From assembly GCF_019331715.1 (NCBI RefSeq), contig NZ_JAHBBG010000002.1, positions 62,001 to 126,000 on the forward strand: 64,000 nt of DNA. The letters are read 5' to 3'. The notes beneath the pieces were generated by a model. That model saw nothing but the letters and a program-made list of their open reading frames with translations, was not told where the DNA came from and ran no database searches. This DNA comes from Bifidobacterium simiiventris (GTDB taxonomy: Bacteria > Actinomycetota > Actinomycetes > Actinomycetales > Bifidobacteriaceae). A program made the position numbers and the translations under genes. Positions 21,643-30,639 of this stretch are shown piece after piece (position 1 is the first letter of the stretch; every line of letters begins with the position of its first letter).

Positions 21643-21655
21643 GTCCGTTTGTTGC

Positions 21656-21698
21656 GGCGTCTGCCCGTCCGCGCCAGTTCGTGCGGACGGGCAGACGC
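21656..21698 (+). repeat. Strong hairpin between hisS and aspS
   Basis: Perfect 17-bp arms (GGCGTCTGCCCGTCCGC and complement) around a 9-10 nt loop. It begins 13 nt after the hisS stop and ends 25 nt before aspS, with no U-tract. It may terminate, attenuate, or stabilise an operon mRNA. Confidence 0.75.
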
Positions 21699-21722
21699 CC
21701 ATGACACAGAAATAGAGGAAGC

Positions 21723-23519
21723 ATGAGCCAGACGGCTTACAGAACACATCATGCGACCGACGTGACCGAAGCGCTCGTCGGCCAGAAGGTGACGCTCGCG
21801 GGTTGGGTCGACCGTCGCCGTGACCACGGCGGCGTGGCCTTCATCGATCTTCGCGATTCGACCGGCCTTGTGCAGGTCGTGATCTACGACGAGGAGATGG
21901 CGCGTCCGCTGCGTTCCGAATTCGTCATCCAGGTCGTCGGCGAGGTGCGCCTGCGCCCGGACGGCAACGAGAACACGCATCTGGCGACCGGCAAGATCGA
22001 GGTCGTGGCCGAGTCTATCGAGATCCTCGCCAAGGCCGACGCCCTGCCGTTCCAGGTCTCCACCGCACTCGAGAACGAGTCCGAGAACAAGCTGCCGGGC
22101 GAGGACGTGCGCCTCAAGTACCGCTACCTCGACCTGCGCCGCCCGTCCATGCAGCACAACCTCAAGCTGCGCTCCGACATGGCCAAGGCCGCCCGTCACG
22201 CGCTCGAGGACATGGACTTCACCGAGGTCGAGACCCCGACGTTCATCAAGTCCACGCCGGAAGGCGCCCGCGACTTCCTCGTGCCGGCCCGCCTCGTGCC
22301 CGGCTCGTGGTACGCGCTGCCGCAGTCCCCGCAGCTCTTGAAGCAGCTGCTCATGGTCTCCGGCGTCGAGCGTTACTACCAGCTCGCCCGCTGCTACCGT
22401 GATGAGGACTTCCGCGCCGACCGTCAGCCCGAGTTCACGCAGCTCGACATGGAGATGAGCTACGTCGACCAGGAAGACGTGATGGCCATGGCCGAGAAGG
22501 TCGTCGCCGCGATCTGGAAGACCGCCGGCTATGAGATCCAGCTGCCGCTGCCGCGCATCTCGTGGCAGGAGGCGATGGACAAGTACGGTTCCGACAAGCC
22601 GGATCTGCGCTTCGGCAACCCGCTCGTCGAGCTGACCGACTACTTCAAGAACACGCCGTTCCGCGTGTTCCAGGCCCCGTACGTGGGTGCCGTCGTGTTC
22701 AAGGGCGGTGCCGCCACGCCGCGTCGTCAGTTCGACGCATGGCAGGAGTGGGCGAAGCAGCGCGGTGCCAAGGGCCTCGCGTACGTGGTCTTCGCCGAGG
22801 ACGGTGAGCTCAAGGGACCCGTCGCCAAGAACCTGTCCGACGAGGAGCGTGCCGGCCTGCGCGAGGCCGTGAACGCCGAGCCGGGCGACGCCGTGTTCTT
22901 CGCCGCCGGTTCGCGCGAGTCCTCGCAGCTGCTGCTCGGCGCCGTGCGCGTCGAACTGGCCCGCCGCGAAGGCCTGCTCGACCCGAAGAAGTTCGCGTTC
23001 ACCTGGGTCGTCGACTTCCCGCTGTTCAAGCGCACCGACGATCCGGACGACGACGATGTGGCGGTCGGCCACTCCAAGTGGACCTCCATGCACCACCCGT
23101 TCACCATGCCGTCCAAGGACTGGATCGACAAGTTCGATCAGGATCCGGAGCACGCCATGTCCGACTCCTACGACATCGTCTGCAACGGCGAGGAGATGGG
23201 CGGCGGTTCCGTGCGTATCCACCGCGACGACATTCAGGACCGCGTGCTCAACGTGCTCGGCATCGGCAAGGAGGAGGCCGAGGAGAAGTTCGGCTTCCTG
23301 CTCGAGGCGTTCAAGTATGGCGCCCCGCCGCACGCGGGCATCGCGCTCGGCTGGGATCGCACCGTGTCGATTCTCGCCGGCACCGACACCATTCGCGACG
23401 TTATCGCCTTCCCGAAGGCCGGCGGCGGCCGCGATCCGCTGACCGGCGCCCCGGCTCCGATCACCGACGCGCAGCGCGCCGAGACCGGCGTCGACTACGA
23501 CCCGGAGGACGAAGACTGA
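21723..23519 (+). CDS. aspS: Aspartyl-tRNA synthetase
   Basis: A 598-residue bacterial-type class IIb synthetase. The N-terminal OB-fold anticodon domain starts at [15 protein letters not shown]. Catalytic motif 2 ([18 protein letters not shown]), a bacterial GAD insertion domain (about 300-430) and motif 3 ([13 protein letters not shown]) are present. GAGGAAGC precedes the ATG. It probably shares an operon with hisS. Whether it is discriminating or also charges tRNA-Asn depends on gatCAB elsewhere in the genome, which is not in this window. Confidence 0.97.
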   Translation: MSQTAYRTHHATDVTEALVGQKVTLAGWVDRRRDHGGVAFIDLRDSTGLVQVVIYDEEMARPLRSEFVIQVVGEVRLRPDGNENTHLATGKIEVVAESIEILAKADALPFQVSTALENESENKLPGEDVRLKYRYLDLRRPSMQHNLKLRSDMAKAARHALEDMDFTEVETPTFIKSTPEGARDFLVPARLVPGSWYALPQSPQLLKQLLMVSGVERYYQLARCYRDEDFRADRQPEFTQLDMEMSYVDQEDVMAMAEKVVAAIWKTAGYEIQLPLPRISWQEAMDKYGSDKPDLRFGNPLVELTDYFKNTPFRVFQAPYVGAVVFKGGAATPRRQFDAWQEWAKQRGAKGLAYVVFAEDGELKGPVAKNLSDEERAGLREAVNAEPGDAVFFAAGSRESSQLLLGAVRVELARREGLLDPKKFAFTWVVDFPLFKRTDDPDDDDVAVGHSKWTSMHHPFTMPSKDWIDKFDQDPEHAMSDSYDIVCNGEEMGGGSVRIHRDDIQDRVLNVLGIGKEEAEEKFGFLLEAFKYGAPPHAGIALGWDRTVSILAGTDTIRDVIAFPKAGGGRDPLTGAPAPITDAQRAETGVDYDPEDED

Positions 23520-23646
23520 TCTGCGGAGCGTATGCCGCCTTTCCTCACCCTCGACGTACCCGTTGTACGCCTTCGGGTTCGGACGGCGGCCTCCGCACGC
23601 GCGGCCCGGTTTTCCAGGGAGTGCGAGCAGATAATCGCTGATTGAC

Positions 23647-23682
23647 AAGAAGGGCGGTTCCCCTAGGGGAGCCGCCCTTCTT
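23647..23682 (+). terminator. Terminator of aspS (bidirectional)
   Basis: AAGAAGGGCGGTTCCCCT pairs with AGGGGAGCCGCCCTTCTT (one G-U position), ending in TT. It lies between aspS and the convergent small gene at 23728. Confidence 0.85.
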
Positions 23683-23727
23683 GTTGCGTCGGTGCTCGAT
23701 GGAACGCGAGCAGTGAATGATGCCTGG

Positions 23728-23877
23728 TCAGTCGTCCGGCTGGCTTACGATCACGCCGTCGGCGATGGAGCCGTCGACGCCGCGGTGGGAGGTGCCCGCG
23801 GCCGTCGCATCGCTCGCCATGACGATCTCGGTATGTAACAGGTACTGTTCGGCAAAATCCAATGTGGTGTATACCAT
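23728..23877 (-). CDS. Hypothetical 49-residue protein
   Basis: A short acidic protein (start MVYTTLDFAEQYLLHTE, end SQPDD). The ATG at 23877 has a very good purine tract (AAAGGGGGAAG) upstream. The frame extends further upstream, but those codons look non-coding. I recognise no family. It is too short for an enzyme. It could be a small regulatory protein, a leader-type precursor or an antitoxin-like partner, none of which the sequence proves. It shares a terminator with aspS and is divergent from the DUF6020-like gene. Confidence 0.5.
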   Translation of the reverse strand: MVYTTLDFAEQYLLHTEIVMASDATAAGTSHRGVDGSIADGVIVSQPDD

Positions 23878-24087
23878 CCGCGCTTCCCCCTTTCGTTGCG
23901 TGACGCGGCAGTAATCGAACGGCGTTCCCCTCCGCCGTTGAACGACAATCAAATCATGAAACCGCACACGACACAAGACCGGCGTCATAGCGATTGCCGA
24001 TGACGCGTTCCTGGTTCGACTGATAGGTGCCCGCGACACATCGCGGCGACGATTAGACTGAATGCTGGCAATCGAGGGGACGATCAT

Positions 24088-25797
24088 ATGCGGCGATTCA
24101 AATCAACCATGACGGCTCTGTCCAAGCGGGTGACCGCGCGCCGTCCGTCCACGCTTGGAACGGCGGTGCGTTCGCGGTTCATGCCGTACTGGACGCTGTT
24201 GATCGTGGCATGGCTGCCGTATCTCGTGCTGGTCTGGCCGGGCGCGCTGCGCGACGACACGCTCGCGCAATACCTGCAGACCGCCGGACTGCACCGGTAC
24301 TACACGCAGCATCCCCTGTTCGACACGCTGGTTTTCGGACTGTTCTGGAAGGTCGGCGGCATGCTCGGCTCGCCGCTGATCGGCGAGGCGATCTACACGG
24401 GCGTGCAGGCGTTGCTGCTGTCTGCCGGATGCGCGCTGGTCCTGTGCTACATCCGCAAACTCGGCGCGCCACGGTGGCTGCGCGTATCGGGACTGCTGTA
24501 CCTCGCCACGAGCTACGTGGTGGTCGGCTCGGTCGGCACGATGGGCAAGGATTCGCTGCATACGGTGTTCTTCCTGCCGTTCGCCGTGCTGTTCGCGGAA
24601 ACGTGCCTGACCTGTGGTCGGGTACTGATGCGTCGTCCTGCGGCGCTTGCGTTCGTGGCGCTCGCATTCGCCGTGATCGTATCGAAACGCACGGCGCTGA
24701 TGATCGTGCTGTGTGCCGGAGCTCCGTTGCTGGCCGTGTGCGCTCGTGGACGGATCCGCCGTCGGGCGTTCGTGTGCCTGCTGTCGGCGATCGTGCTTGC
24801 GCAGGGCGTGTTCACGCCGGTCGTCGCCGCTGTGACGCACGCCAACCAGTCGCCGTCGCGCGAGCTGTGGGGCATCATGACCCAGTCGGTCGCCCAGGTC
24901 GCGCATGACCGTCCACAGGCGATATCGGGGGAGCGGAAAGACGCGCTGGACAAGGTCATGCGACTCGATCAGGCGGCGCTCGCCATCAACCCGCATCGCA
25001 CCGACGAGACGTTCCACACGCTGCGCGAGGACCCGCAGCCGTCGGCGGGCGAAAAACTCGCGGCGTTGCGCGCATGGGCCGGATTGGGCCTCTCATATCC
25101 GGATGAGTATCTCAAGGCGTGGGCCGGGCCGATTCACGGCTGGTGGGACATGCGCGTGAACTTCGCGTATCCGACCGATTCGGATTACCTGCTGCGCGGC
25201 GGATACCTGCGGCAATGGGCCACGTTCCTGCCCGAGGACGCGGGAATCGCGGGACGACGGGATGTCGATGCCGCCGATGCCGACGCCGTTGCGGCATTGC
25301 GCGTTGCCCGGATCGGCCGTGATCTGGCACCGCTGATGGGGACCTCGCGCAAGCCGGCGTGGCGGCGGGCGCTGCTGGGACGGCTGCGCCGGTGGGTTCG
25401 TGACGACAATCCGCTCACCGCGATGGCCCTGTACGTCACGTGGATTCCGTTGATGACCATGGCGGCGTTGTTGGTGCAGCTGATGCGCAAGCGTTCGTCA
25501 TCGCGGCTGGGCGGCTCCTCCATCTCTTCGCAGGCCGCCGTTCCCATGCCGTCCAGGCCGGACTCGTCTGACTTGCCGTCTCGACCGAGCGTGTTTTCTT
25601 CTTTGTCATCTCGACCGAGCGAAGCGAGCGGAGAGACCTTTCCGCCTCGCCTGCGCCTCGCCGCGTTCTCCCTGTTGTTCTTTACGATCCTGTCGTTGTA
25701 TGCTTCTCCGGAAGCCCTGTTCTGGTATCCGATCCCGGTGTTCCTTTCCATGCCGTTGTTCTCCGCGCTGCCGTTCGCCGGGGCATGCCGCGTGTAG
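24088..25797 (+). CDS. Multi-pass membrane protein, DUF6020-like
   Basis: A 569-residue integral membrane protein with about 9-10 predicted helices and a first loop motif PGALRDDTLAQYLQ. The Asp pair in the first periplasmic loop and the helix pattern recall GT-C glycosyltransferases. The bifidobacterial DUF6020 family looks like this, but I cannot confirm it. Residues 506-519 (SSRPSEASGETFP) are encoded by a REP sequence that lies in a cytoplasmic loop before the last two helices. GAGGGGA precedes the ATG at 24088. It lies 29 nt upstream of a LuxR-type regulator and may be co-transcribed with it. Confidence 0.8.
   Translation: MRRFKSTMTALSKRVTARRPSTLGTAVRSRFMPYWTLLIVAWLPYLVLVWPGALRDDTLAQYLQTAGLHRYYTQHPLFDTLVFGLFWKVGGMLGSPLIGEAIYTGVQALLLSAGCALVLCYIRKLGAPRWLRVSGLLYLATSYVVVGSVGTMGKDSLHTVFFLPFAVLFAETCLTCGRVLMRRPAALAFVALAFAVIVSKRTALMIVLCAGAPLLAVCARGRIRRRAFVCLLSAIVLAQGVFTPVVAAVTHANQSPSRELWGIMTQSVAQVAHDRPQAISGERKDALDKVMRLDQAALAINPHRTDETFHTLREDPQPSAGEKLAALRAWAGLGLSYPDEYLKAWAGPIHGWWDMRVNFAYPTDSDYLLRGGYLRQWATFLPEDAGIAGRRDVDAADADAVAALRVARIGRDLAPLMGTSRKPAWRRALLGRLRRWVRDDNPLTAMALYVTWIPLMTMAALLVQLMRKRSSSRLGGSSISSQAAVPMPSRPDSSDLPSRPSVFSSLSSRPSEASGETFPPRLRLAAFSLLFFTILSLYASPEALFWYPIPVFLSMPLFSALPFAGACRV
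25605..25643 (+). repeat. REP-type half element inside a coding sequence
   Basis: A 39-bp sequence starting GTCATCTCGACCGAGCGAAG. It matches the complement of 46011-46049 at 35 of 39 positions. A shorter partial copy (TCTCGACCGAGCG) lies just upstream at 25579-25592. The reading frame stays open through it. Confidence 0.8.
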
Positions 25798-25826
25798 CCG
25801 GACGCGACGGTCCATGCGGGATAATG

Positions 25827-26474
25827 ATGTCTATGACAACGATCGCGATTGTGGACAATGATCGGTTTGCGCTGGGCATGCTGACGCAGATCGTCGGGCG
25901 GGCCATGCCCGGTGCGAACGTGATCTGGACGGCGGAGGACGGGCGGACGGCCGTGCACCGTTGCCTGTACGAAGGCGAGGCGCAGGTGCCGGATGTGTTG
26001 GTGCTCGACATGTCGCTGGGGGAGCCGGGCATGGGTGCCGACGGCGCGGACGCATGCCGTATGATTCGCGAGGCTTCGGCCCGGCCGGCGATCCTGTGCC
26101 TGACTTCGTATTCGCGCGCGCATTACCGCCAGACGGCCATCGACGCCGGCGCGCAGGGACTGATCGGCAAGGATTCGACGCCGAGGGAACTCGCCGCGGC
26201 GGTCATAGCCGTGGCGGACGGACAGATTCTCGACGGGTTCATGGACGTGAACGCCGCGCATGCGGCATTGGCGTCCGTCGCGCAGCGGACGGCGGCGTTG
26301 TCCGATCAAGAGCGCGAGGTGATGCGTTTGTATGCGACGAACCATACCACCGAGGAGATCGCGCAACGACTGGGCATCAAGGCATCCACCGTGTTCGTCG
26401 TCACACGCCATGCGAAACGCAAACTCGGGGCTTCCAGCAGAGCCGAAGCCATCCGAATATTGCTGGGCGGGTGA
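25827..26474 (+). CDS. LuxR/NarL-type response regulator
   Basis: A 215-residue regulator. The receiver has an N-terminal acidic pair (VDNDRF), phospho-acceptor D61 (VLVLDMS) and a Lys in GLIGKDS. The C-terminal helix-turn-helix (LSDQEREVMRLYATNHTTEEIAQRLGI is the region at about 155-180) is of the GerE type. ATGs at 25824, 25827 and 25833 are all in frame, and the choice among them is uncertain. Its kinase partner is probably the convergent truncated kinase at 26605-27369. A complete pair of the same family sits at 45177-47507. Confidence 0.9.
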   Translation: MSMTTIAIVDNDRFALGMLTQIVGRAMPGANVIWTAEDGRTAVHRCLYEGEAQVPDVLVLDMSLGEPGMGADGADACRMIREASARPAILCLTSYSRAHYRQTAIDAGAQGLIGKDSTPRELAAAVIAVADGQILDGFMDVNAAHAALASVAQRTAALSDQEREVMRLYATNHTTEEIAQRLGIKASTVFVVTRHAKRKLGASSRAEAIRILLGG

Positions 26475-26518
26475 CGGTCTCCTCCATTCGCGCTTCATCT
26501 GCCGCATACCCCACCGCG

Positions 26519-26656
26519 TAAGTGGGCAAAACCGGACTCGGATTTTCATAAGTGGGTAAAACCCGTCTAGAAAACCCTGTTGCGATCTTCTATCTAGTAG
26601 AGATCTACCCACCTATGGTGCTACGTGGCCTGTCTGTGTCCGGATCTGCCCACTTT
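26519..26656. repeat. MITE-like element with nested inverted repeats
   Basis: Outer ends AAGTGGGCAAAACCGGACTC (26520-26539) and, inverted, AAGTGGGCAGATCCGGACAC (26636-26655) match at 16-17 of 20 positions. An inner inverted pair is built around ATAAGTGGGTA (from 26548) and the complement of ATAGGTGGGTAGA (to about 26616). The AT content is higher than the flanks. There is no transposase ORF. The element supplies the last 16 codons and stop of the kinase gene at 26605. Confidence 0.7.
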
Positions 26657-27369
26657 TGAGTCGGATCTGTCGGTTTGACGGTACCGTCGAGTGTGTCGAT
26701 GGCCTGATAGGTGCCGGTCATGGCGTGTTGGATGAACGAACGGATCGTGCGTAGGTCGTCCAACTGGGAAGGCGGCAGATCGTCGCGTTCCAGATCGGCG
26801 TTGATCAGCATGATCGCGTTTGCCAGATCGTTCGTTGTCCGGTCATGCAGCGACGAGGTGATGCGCTCGCGCTCGCGACGCTGCCGAGCTTGGTCGTGCA
26901 GCCGGCGATGATCGGCCATCCACCTCGACACCAGGCCGATGACGATTGCGAACATGCAATAGGCGAACGAGATCACCACCGAATCGGTCACCCCGAGCCC
27001 GAACAGCAGCCTGCGGTCGACCAGCAGCGCGGTGACGGCCAGTCCGGCGGCCAATCCCGCAGCCCATCGGTTCTCGCGCCAGATCAGTCCTGCGGCGAGC
27101 GTCATTGCCATCAGATACGAATACGACATCGGGAACGGCGAGACAAGGCCCACACAGGTCAGCGTCGTCACGAGCCACGCTCCCGCTTCCGGAACGAACG
27201 GCAGTGCGGCAAGCGATGCCAACGCCAGCAACGGGATCAGCAGATACGACAGGTGGAAGTTCGTGGCCGGCCAGCGCAGCACGGTTTCCACGATCACGCA
27301 GCATGCGATGCCCACGCATGCGACGGTCATGCGGTGCTGTGACGCGAATGGCGGCTGAGAACGGTTCAT
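26605..27369 (-). pseudogene. Truncated NarL-type sensor histidine kinase (no ATPase domain)
   Basis: A 254-residue remnant. Five to six TM helices span about residues 14-150, then the dimerisation domain with phospho-His H175 (ITSSLHDRTTND). The protein runs only to about residue 238 in native sequence. The final 16 residues and the stop come from the MITE-like repeat at 26519-26656. The HATPase domain seen in the paralogue at 46077 is missing, and no remnant of it lies in the 45 bases beyond the repeat. Alone it cannot bind ATP. It could still act as a sensor or phosphatase-type partner, or simply be dead. Confidence 0.8.
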
Positions 27370-27409
27370 ACGACCATGATCCCACGTGTCGTGTCGACGA
27401 TGTCGGATT

Positions 27410-27479
27410 ACGGTCGTTCCAGAGTCGGAATCGACCGCAACTCAATGGTGGTGAGGCGTTTGTGTTGAGTTACGGTCGT
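27410..27479. promoter_or_regulatory. Three TTRCGGTCG sites in the kinase/YbaK divergent region
   Basis: TTACGGTCGT occurs directly at 27410-27419 and 27470-27479. An inverted copy CGACCGCAA lies at 27432-27440. The last two form an inverted repeat with 13 of 14 matching arms (CGACCGCAACTCAA / TTGAGTTACGGTCG). It could be a binding site of the neighbouring LuxR-type regulator. Confidence 0.45.
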
Positions 27480-27616
27480 GCGGGAGCGGGGAAGGATCTG
27501 CGCGATGATGATGGCCGCGGATAAACGGTCATAAGGAACGTCTATAGGGCAGCGGTGTTGCGCGAGTGGCATGGCCGGTAAGCTGGCGCGTAACAAGTTG
27601 CGGGGGAGGCATACCT

Positions 27617-28168
27617 ATGACTCTGGAAATACTGGACTGGCATGATGGGGATCTGCTGGCGAAACCGGTGTTCGACGCGTTGAAGGGGCTCGTCGAGGCC
27701 GGTGTGCCGGAGAGCAAGATCCTCGGGGTCACGATCAATACGGACGAGGAATCGGACACCGACCTGTGGTGCCCGAAATACGGGGTGCCGTTCGAGAACA
27801 CGGGCAACGTGGTCGTCGTGCACACGCACAAGACGCGCAAGGCGCCGCCGCAGTTCGCCGCCGCGTTCGTGACGGCGGACACCCGGGCCGACCTGAACGG
27901 TGTGGTCAAGCACACGCTGGAGGTGAGCAAGGTCAGCTTCGCGCCGATCGCGGATGCCGTGGAGGCGACCGGCATGGAGTCGGGCGGCATGTCGCCGATC
28001 GGATTGCCGGGCGACTGGCCACTGCTGGTGGACCAGCATATTCTCGCGGTGCCGAAACTGTATATCGGCTCGGGCATCCGCCCGTCGAAGCTGGTGATCG
28101 ACGGGTCGATCTTCGCGGACATCCCCGGAGTGACGTTCGTGGCCGGATTGGGCAAGCCGCGCGGGTGA
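27617..28168 (+). CDS. YbaK/aminoacyl-tRNA-editing domain protein
   Basis: A 183-residue protein whose second half carries the YbaK pattern: a conserved Lys after a strand (NGVVKHTLEVSKVSFA), ATGMESGGMSPIGLP, and a VDQHI...GSG region. Stand-alone YbaK/ProX proteins hydrolyse mischarged tRNAs such as Cys- or Ala-tRNA-Pro. The N-terminal 70 residues are less typical and include a CP pair in DLWCPKYGV. The ATG at 27617 follows GGGGGAGG. The exact substrate cannot be told from sequence. Confidence 0.85.
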   Translation: MTLEILDWHDGDLLAKPVFDALKGLVEAGVPESKILGVTINTDEESDTDLWCPKYGVPFENTGNVVVVHTHKTRKAPPQFAAAFVTADTRADLNGVVKHTLEVSKVSFAPIADAVEATGMESGGMSPIGLPGDWPLLVDQHILAVPKLYIGSGIRPSKLVIDGSIFADIPGVTFVAGLGKPRG

Positions 28169-28289
28169 TTGATCGATCTGCGCGGGTGAGCGTTCACGTT
28201 CCGTACGTGAACGCTCACTGTCTCATGAAGCGTCCGAAACATGGACGGCATGTGTCGAATCGGTAACATACGGCCGATATACTGCCCGC

Positions 28290-29093
28290 ATGCCAGAAAT
28301 CCAAGAAGAAGAGAAAACCGCCCGCACTCCGCTGGTGCCGGGCGTCGAATACCCCGATCACCCGCTCGTCGAGCTGACCCACGTCGAAAAGTACTTCGGC
28401 GACCTGCACGTCCTCAAGGACATCAACCTGACCGTTAACAAGGGCGAGGTGCTCGTCATCGTCGGCCCGTCCGGCTCCGGCAAGTCCACCATGTGCCGCA
28501 CCATCAACCGACTCGAGACCATCGACTCGGGCGACATCCGCATCGACGGCAAAGCCCTGCCGCAGGAAGGCAAGGAACTTGCGAACCTGCGCGCCGAGGT
28601 CGGCATGGTGTTCCAGTCGTTCAACCTGTTCGCCAACAAGACCATCCTCGAGAACGTCACCCTCGCGCCGATCAAGGTGCGCCACATGAACAAGACCGAG
28701 GCCGAGCACCTCGCGATGGACCTGCTCGCCCGCGTGGGCGTCGACTCGCAGGCCCACAAGATGCCCTCGCAGCTGTCGGGCGGCCAGCAGCAGCGCGTCG
28801 CCATCGCCCGCGCGCTCGCCATGAAGCCGAAGGTCATGCTGTTCGACGAGCCGACCTCCGCGCTCGACCCGGAAATGGTCAACGAGGTGCTCGACGTGAT
28901 GGTCGAGCTGGCGCACGAGGGCATGACCATGCTGTGCGTCACCCATGAGATGGGCTTCGCGCGCAAGGCCGCGGATCGCATCGTGTTCATGGCCGACGGC
29001 CAGATCCTCGAACAGAACACGCCCGACGAGTTCTTCGAGCATCCGCAGACCGACCGCGCCAAGGACTTCCTGTCGAAGATCCTCACCCACTGA
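28290..29093 (+). CDS. gluA: Amino-acid ABC transporter ATPase (glutamate type)
   Basis: A 267-residue ABC ATPase. Walker [10 protein letters not shown], signature [15 protein letters not shown], Walker [14 protein letters not shown] and the switch His in CVTHEMGF are all present. It belongs to the polar amino-acid (PAAT, GlnQ/GluA) class. The first 25 residues are a charged extension before the conserved [11 protein letters not shown]. It heads a four-gene operon with a binding lipoprotein and two permeases in the gluABCD order known in actinobacteria. Glutamate as substrate is inferred from this order and not shown by the sequence. Confidence 0.95.
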   Translation: MPEIQEEEKTARTPLVPGVEYPDHPLVELTHVEKYFGDLHVLKDINLTVNKGEVLVIVGPSGSGKSTMCRTINRLETIDSGDIRIDGKALPQEGKELANLRAEVGMVFQSFNLFANKTILENVTLAPIKVRHMNKTEAEHLAMDLLARVGVDSQAHKMPSQLSGGQQQRVAIARALAMKPKVMLFDEPTSALDPEMVNEVLDVMVELAHEGMTMLCVTHEMGFARKAADRIVFMADGQILEQNTPDEFFEHPQTDRAKDFLSKILTH

Positions 29094-29116
29094 GATTCGC
29101 GCGGGGAGACTATCAC

Positions 29117-29956
29117 ATGACTGTGAAACTATCTGTGAAACGCATTGCCACGCGCATGATCGCCGCCGTGGCCGCGCTCGCCTGCACGTTCTCGCTCGCG
29201 GCGTGCGGCGAGGACGAGGCCGGCAAGATCCGCATCGGCATCAAATTCGACCAGCCGGGCCTCGGCTTCAAGAAGTCCGGCACCTACGTCGGCTTCGACG
29301 TGGACGTGGCCAAGTACATCGCCAAGAAACTCGGCTACTCCGAGGACGAGATCATCTGGAAGGAGGCGCCGAGCAAGCAGCGTGAGGCCATGCTGCAGAA
29401 CGGCGACGTCGACATGATCCTCGCCACATACTCGATCACCGACGAACGCAAGAAGGCCGTCTCCTTCGCCGGTCCGTACTTCGTCGCCGGCCAGGACCTG
29501 CTCGTACGCAAGGACGACCATTCGATCAAGGGGCCGGAGGATCTGAACGGCAAGCGCCTGTGCTCCGTCACCGGTTCGACCTCGGCCGCGACCGTCAAGG
29601 AGAAGTTCGCCTCCGAGGTCCAGCTCATGGAGCAGCCCGGCTACGCGGAATGCGCGACTGCGCTGTTCTCCGGCATCGTGGATGCGGTGACCACCGACGA
29701 CATCATCCTCGCCGGCCTCGCCTCCGCCTCACGCGGCAAGCTGCGCGTCGTCGGCAAGCCGTTCACGCAGGAATACTACGGCGTGGGCATCAAGAAGGGC
29801 GACACGAAACTCGCCACGCAGATCAACAATGCGATCGTGCAGATGATCCAGGACGGCTCATGGCAGCGGGCCATCAGCGACAACACCGAAGGCACCGACT
29901 ACACGCCGGACGTGCGCTTCAATCCGCCGACGCCGAACGAAGGGGAGGGGGAGTGA
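29117..29956 (+). CDS. gluB: Amino-acid-binding lipoprotein of the ABC transporter
   Basis: A 279-residue periplasmic-type binding protein of family SBP_bac_3. The lipoprotein signal has the lipobox LAAC (Cys at about 30) after a hydrophobic stretch. LspA, encoded at 61374, would cleave it. The mature domain has the usual YVGFDVDVAKYIAKKLGY start and ends with an acidic Pro/Glu tail. The stop overlaps the permease ATG by one base (TGATG). It delivers the amino acid, probably glutamate or aspartate, to the permeases encoded downstream. Confidence 0.94.
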   Translation: MTVKLSVKRIATRMIAAVAALACTFSLAACGEDEAGKIRIGIKFDQPGLGFKKSGTYVGFDVDVAKYIAKKLGYSEDEIIWKEAPSKQREAMLQNGDVDMILATYSITDERKKAVSFAGPYFVAGQDLLVRKDDHSIKGPEDLNGKRLCSVTGSTSAATVKEKFASEVQLMEQPGYAECATALFSGIVDAVTTDDIILAGLASASRGKLRVVGKPFTQEYYGVGIKKGDTKLATQINNAIVQMIQDGSWQRAISDNTEGTDYTPDVRFNPPTPNEGEGE

Positions 29957-30633
29957 TGAACGGATTCCTCGAACTGTTCAGCCAGTACGACGTGCTCGGC
30001 GCGTTCCTCGTCAACATCGAACTGACCCTGTGGAGCACGCTGTTCTCGCTCGTGCTCGGCGTGATCCTCGTCATGATGCGCATCTCGCCGATCTCGTCGC
30101 TGCGCTTCGTGGCCGGCGCGTACGTCGAGCTGTTCAAGAACCTGCCGCTGACGATCATCATGGTCTTCATGGTGCTCGGCGCGTACGCGCAGTTGAAGCT
30201 CAGCTTCTCCGACACGTTCGCCACGAACTTCTTCTGGCTCGCCGTCACCGGTCTGAGCCTGTACACGGCCGCGTTCGTATGCGAATCGCTGCGAAGCGGC
30301 ATCAACACCGTGCCGATCGGCCAGGCCGAGGCCGCGCGTGCGCTGGGACTCGGCTTCATGCAGTCGGCCACGCAGATCATCCTGCCGCAGGCGTTCCGCG
30401 GTTCGGTGGCCCCGCTCGGCAACACGCTGATCGCACTGCTCAAGAACTCGACCGTCGCCGCGGCCGCGTCCGTGTCGACCGAAACGTCGTCGCTCATGAG
30501 TTCGATGATCGAATTCCGTCCGGACGTGATCATCCAGATCTTCCTGATCTTCGCGTTCGGCTATGTGATCCTGATCATCCCGATCGGCATGCTTACCACG
30601 TACCTGTCCAACAAGCTCGCCGTCAGGAGGTGA
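29956..30633 (+). CDS. gluC: Amino-acid ABC transporter permease 1
   Basis: A 225-residue HisM/GlnP-type permease with about five TM helices. The cytoplasmic EAA loop reads GQAEAARALGLGFMQSATQIILPQ in the second half and contacts the ATPase. The correct start is the ATG at 29956, which overlaps the lipoprotein stop. An upstream extension of this frame runs antiparallel to no known domain and lies within gluB, so it is excluded. The second permease follows after 6 nt. The two form a heterodimeric pore. Confidence 0.94.
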   Translation: MNGFLELFSQYDVLGAFLVNIELTLWSTLFSLVLGVILVMMRISPISSLRFVAGAYVELFKNLPLTIIMVFMVLGAYAQLKLSFSDTFATNFFWLAVTGLSLYTAAFVCESLRSGINTVPIGQAEAARALGLGFMQSATQIILPQAFRGSVAPLGNTLIALLKNSTVAAAASVSTETSSLMSSMIEFRPDVIIQIFLIFAFGYVILIIPIGMLTTYLSNKLAVRR

Positions 30634-30639
30634 TTTCGG

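Noticed and set aside
23520..23646. A tRNA-like arrangement after aspS
   Set aside because: A GTACCCGTTGTAC dyad and a GTTCGGA stretch looked tRNA-like, but no acceptor stem or full cloverleaf can be formed.
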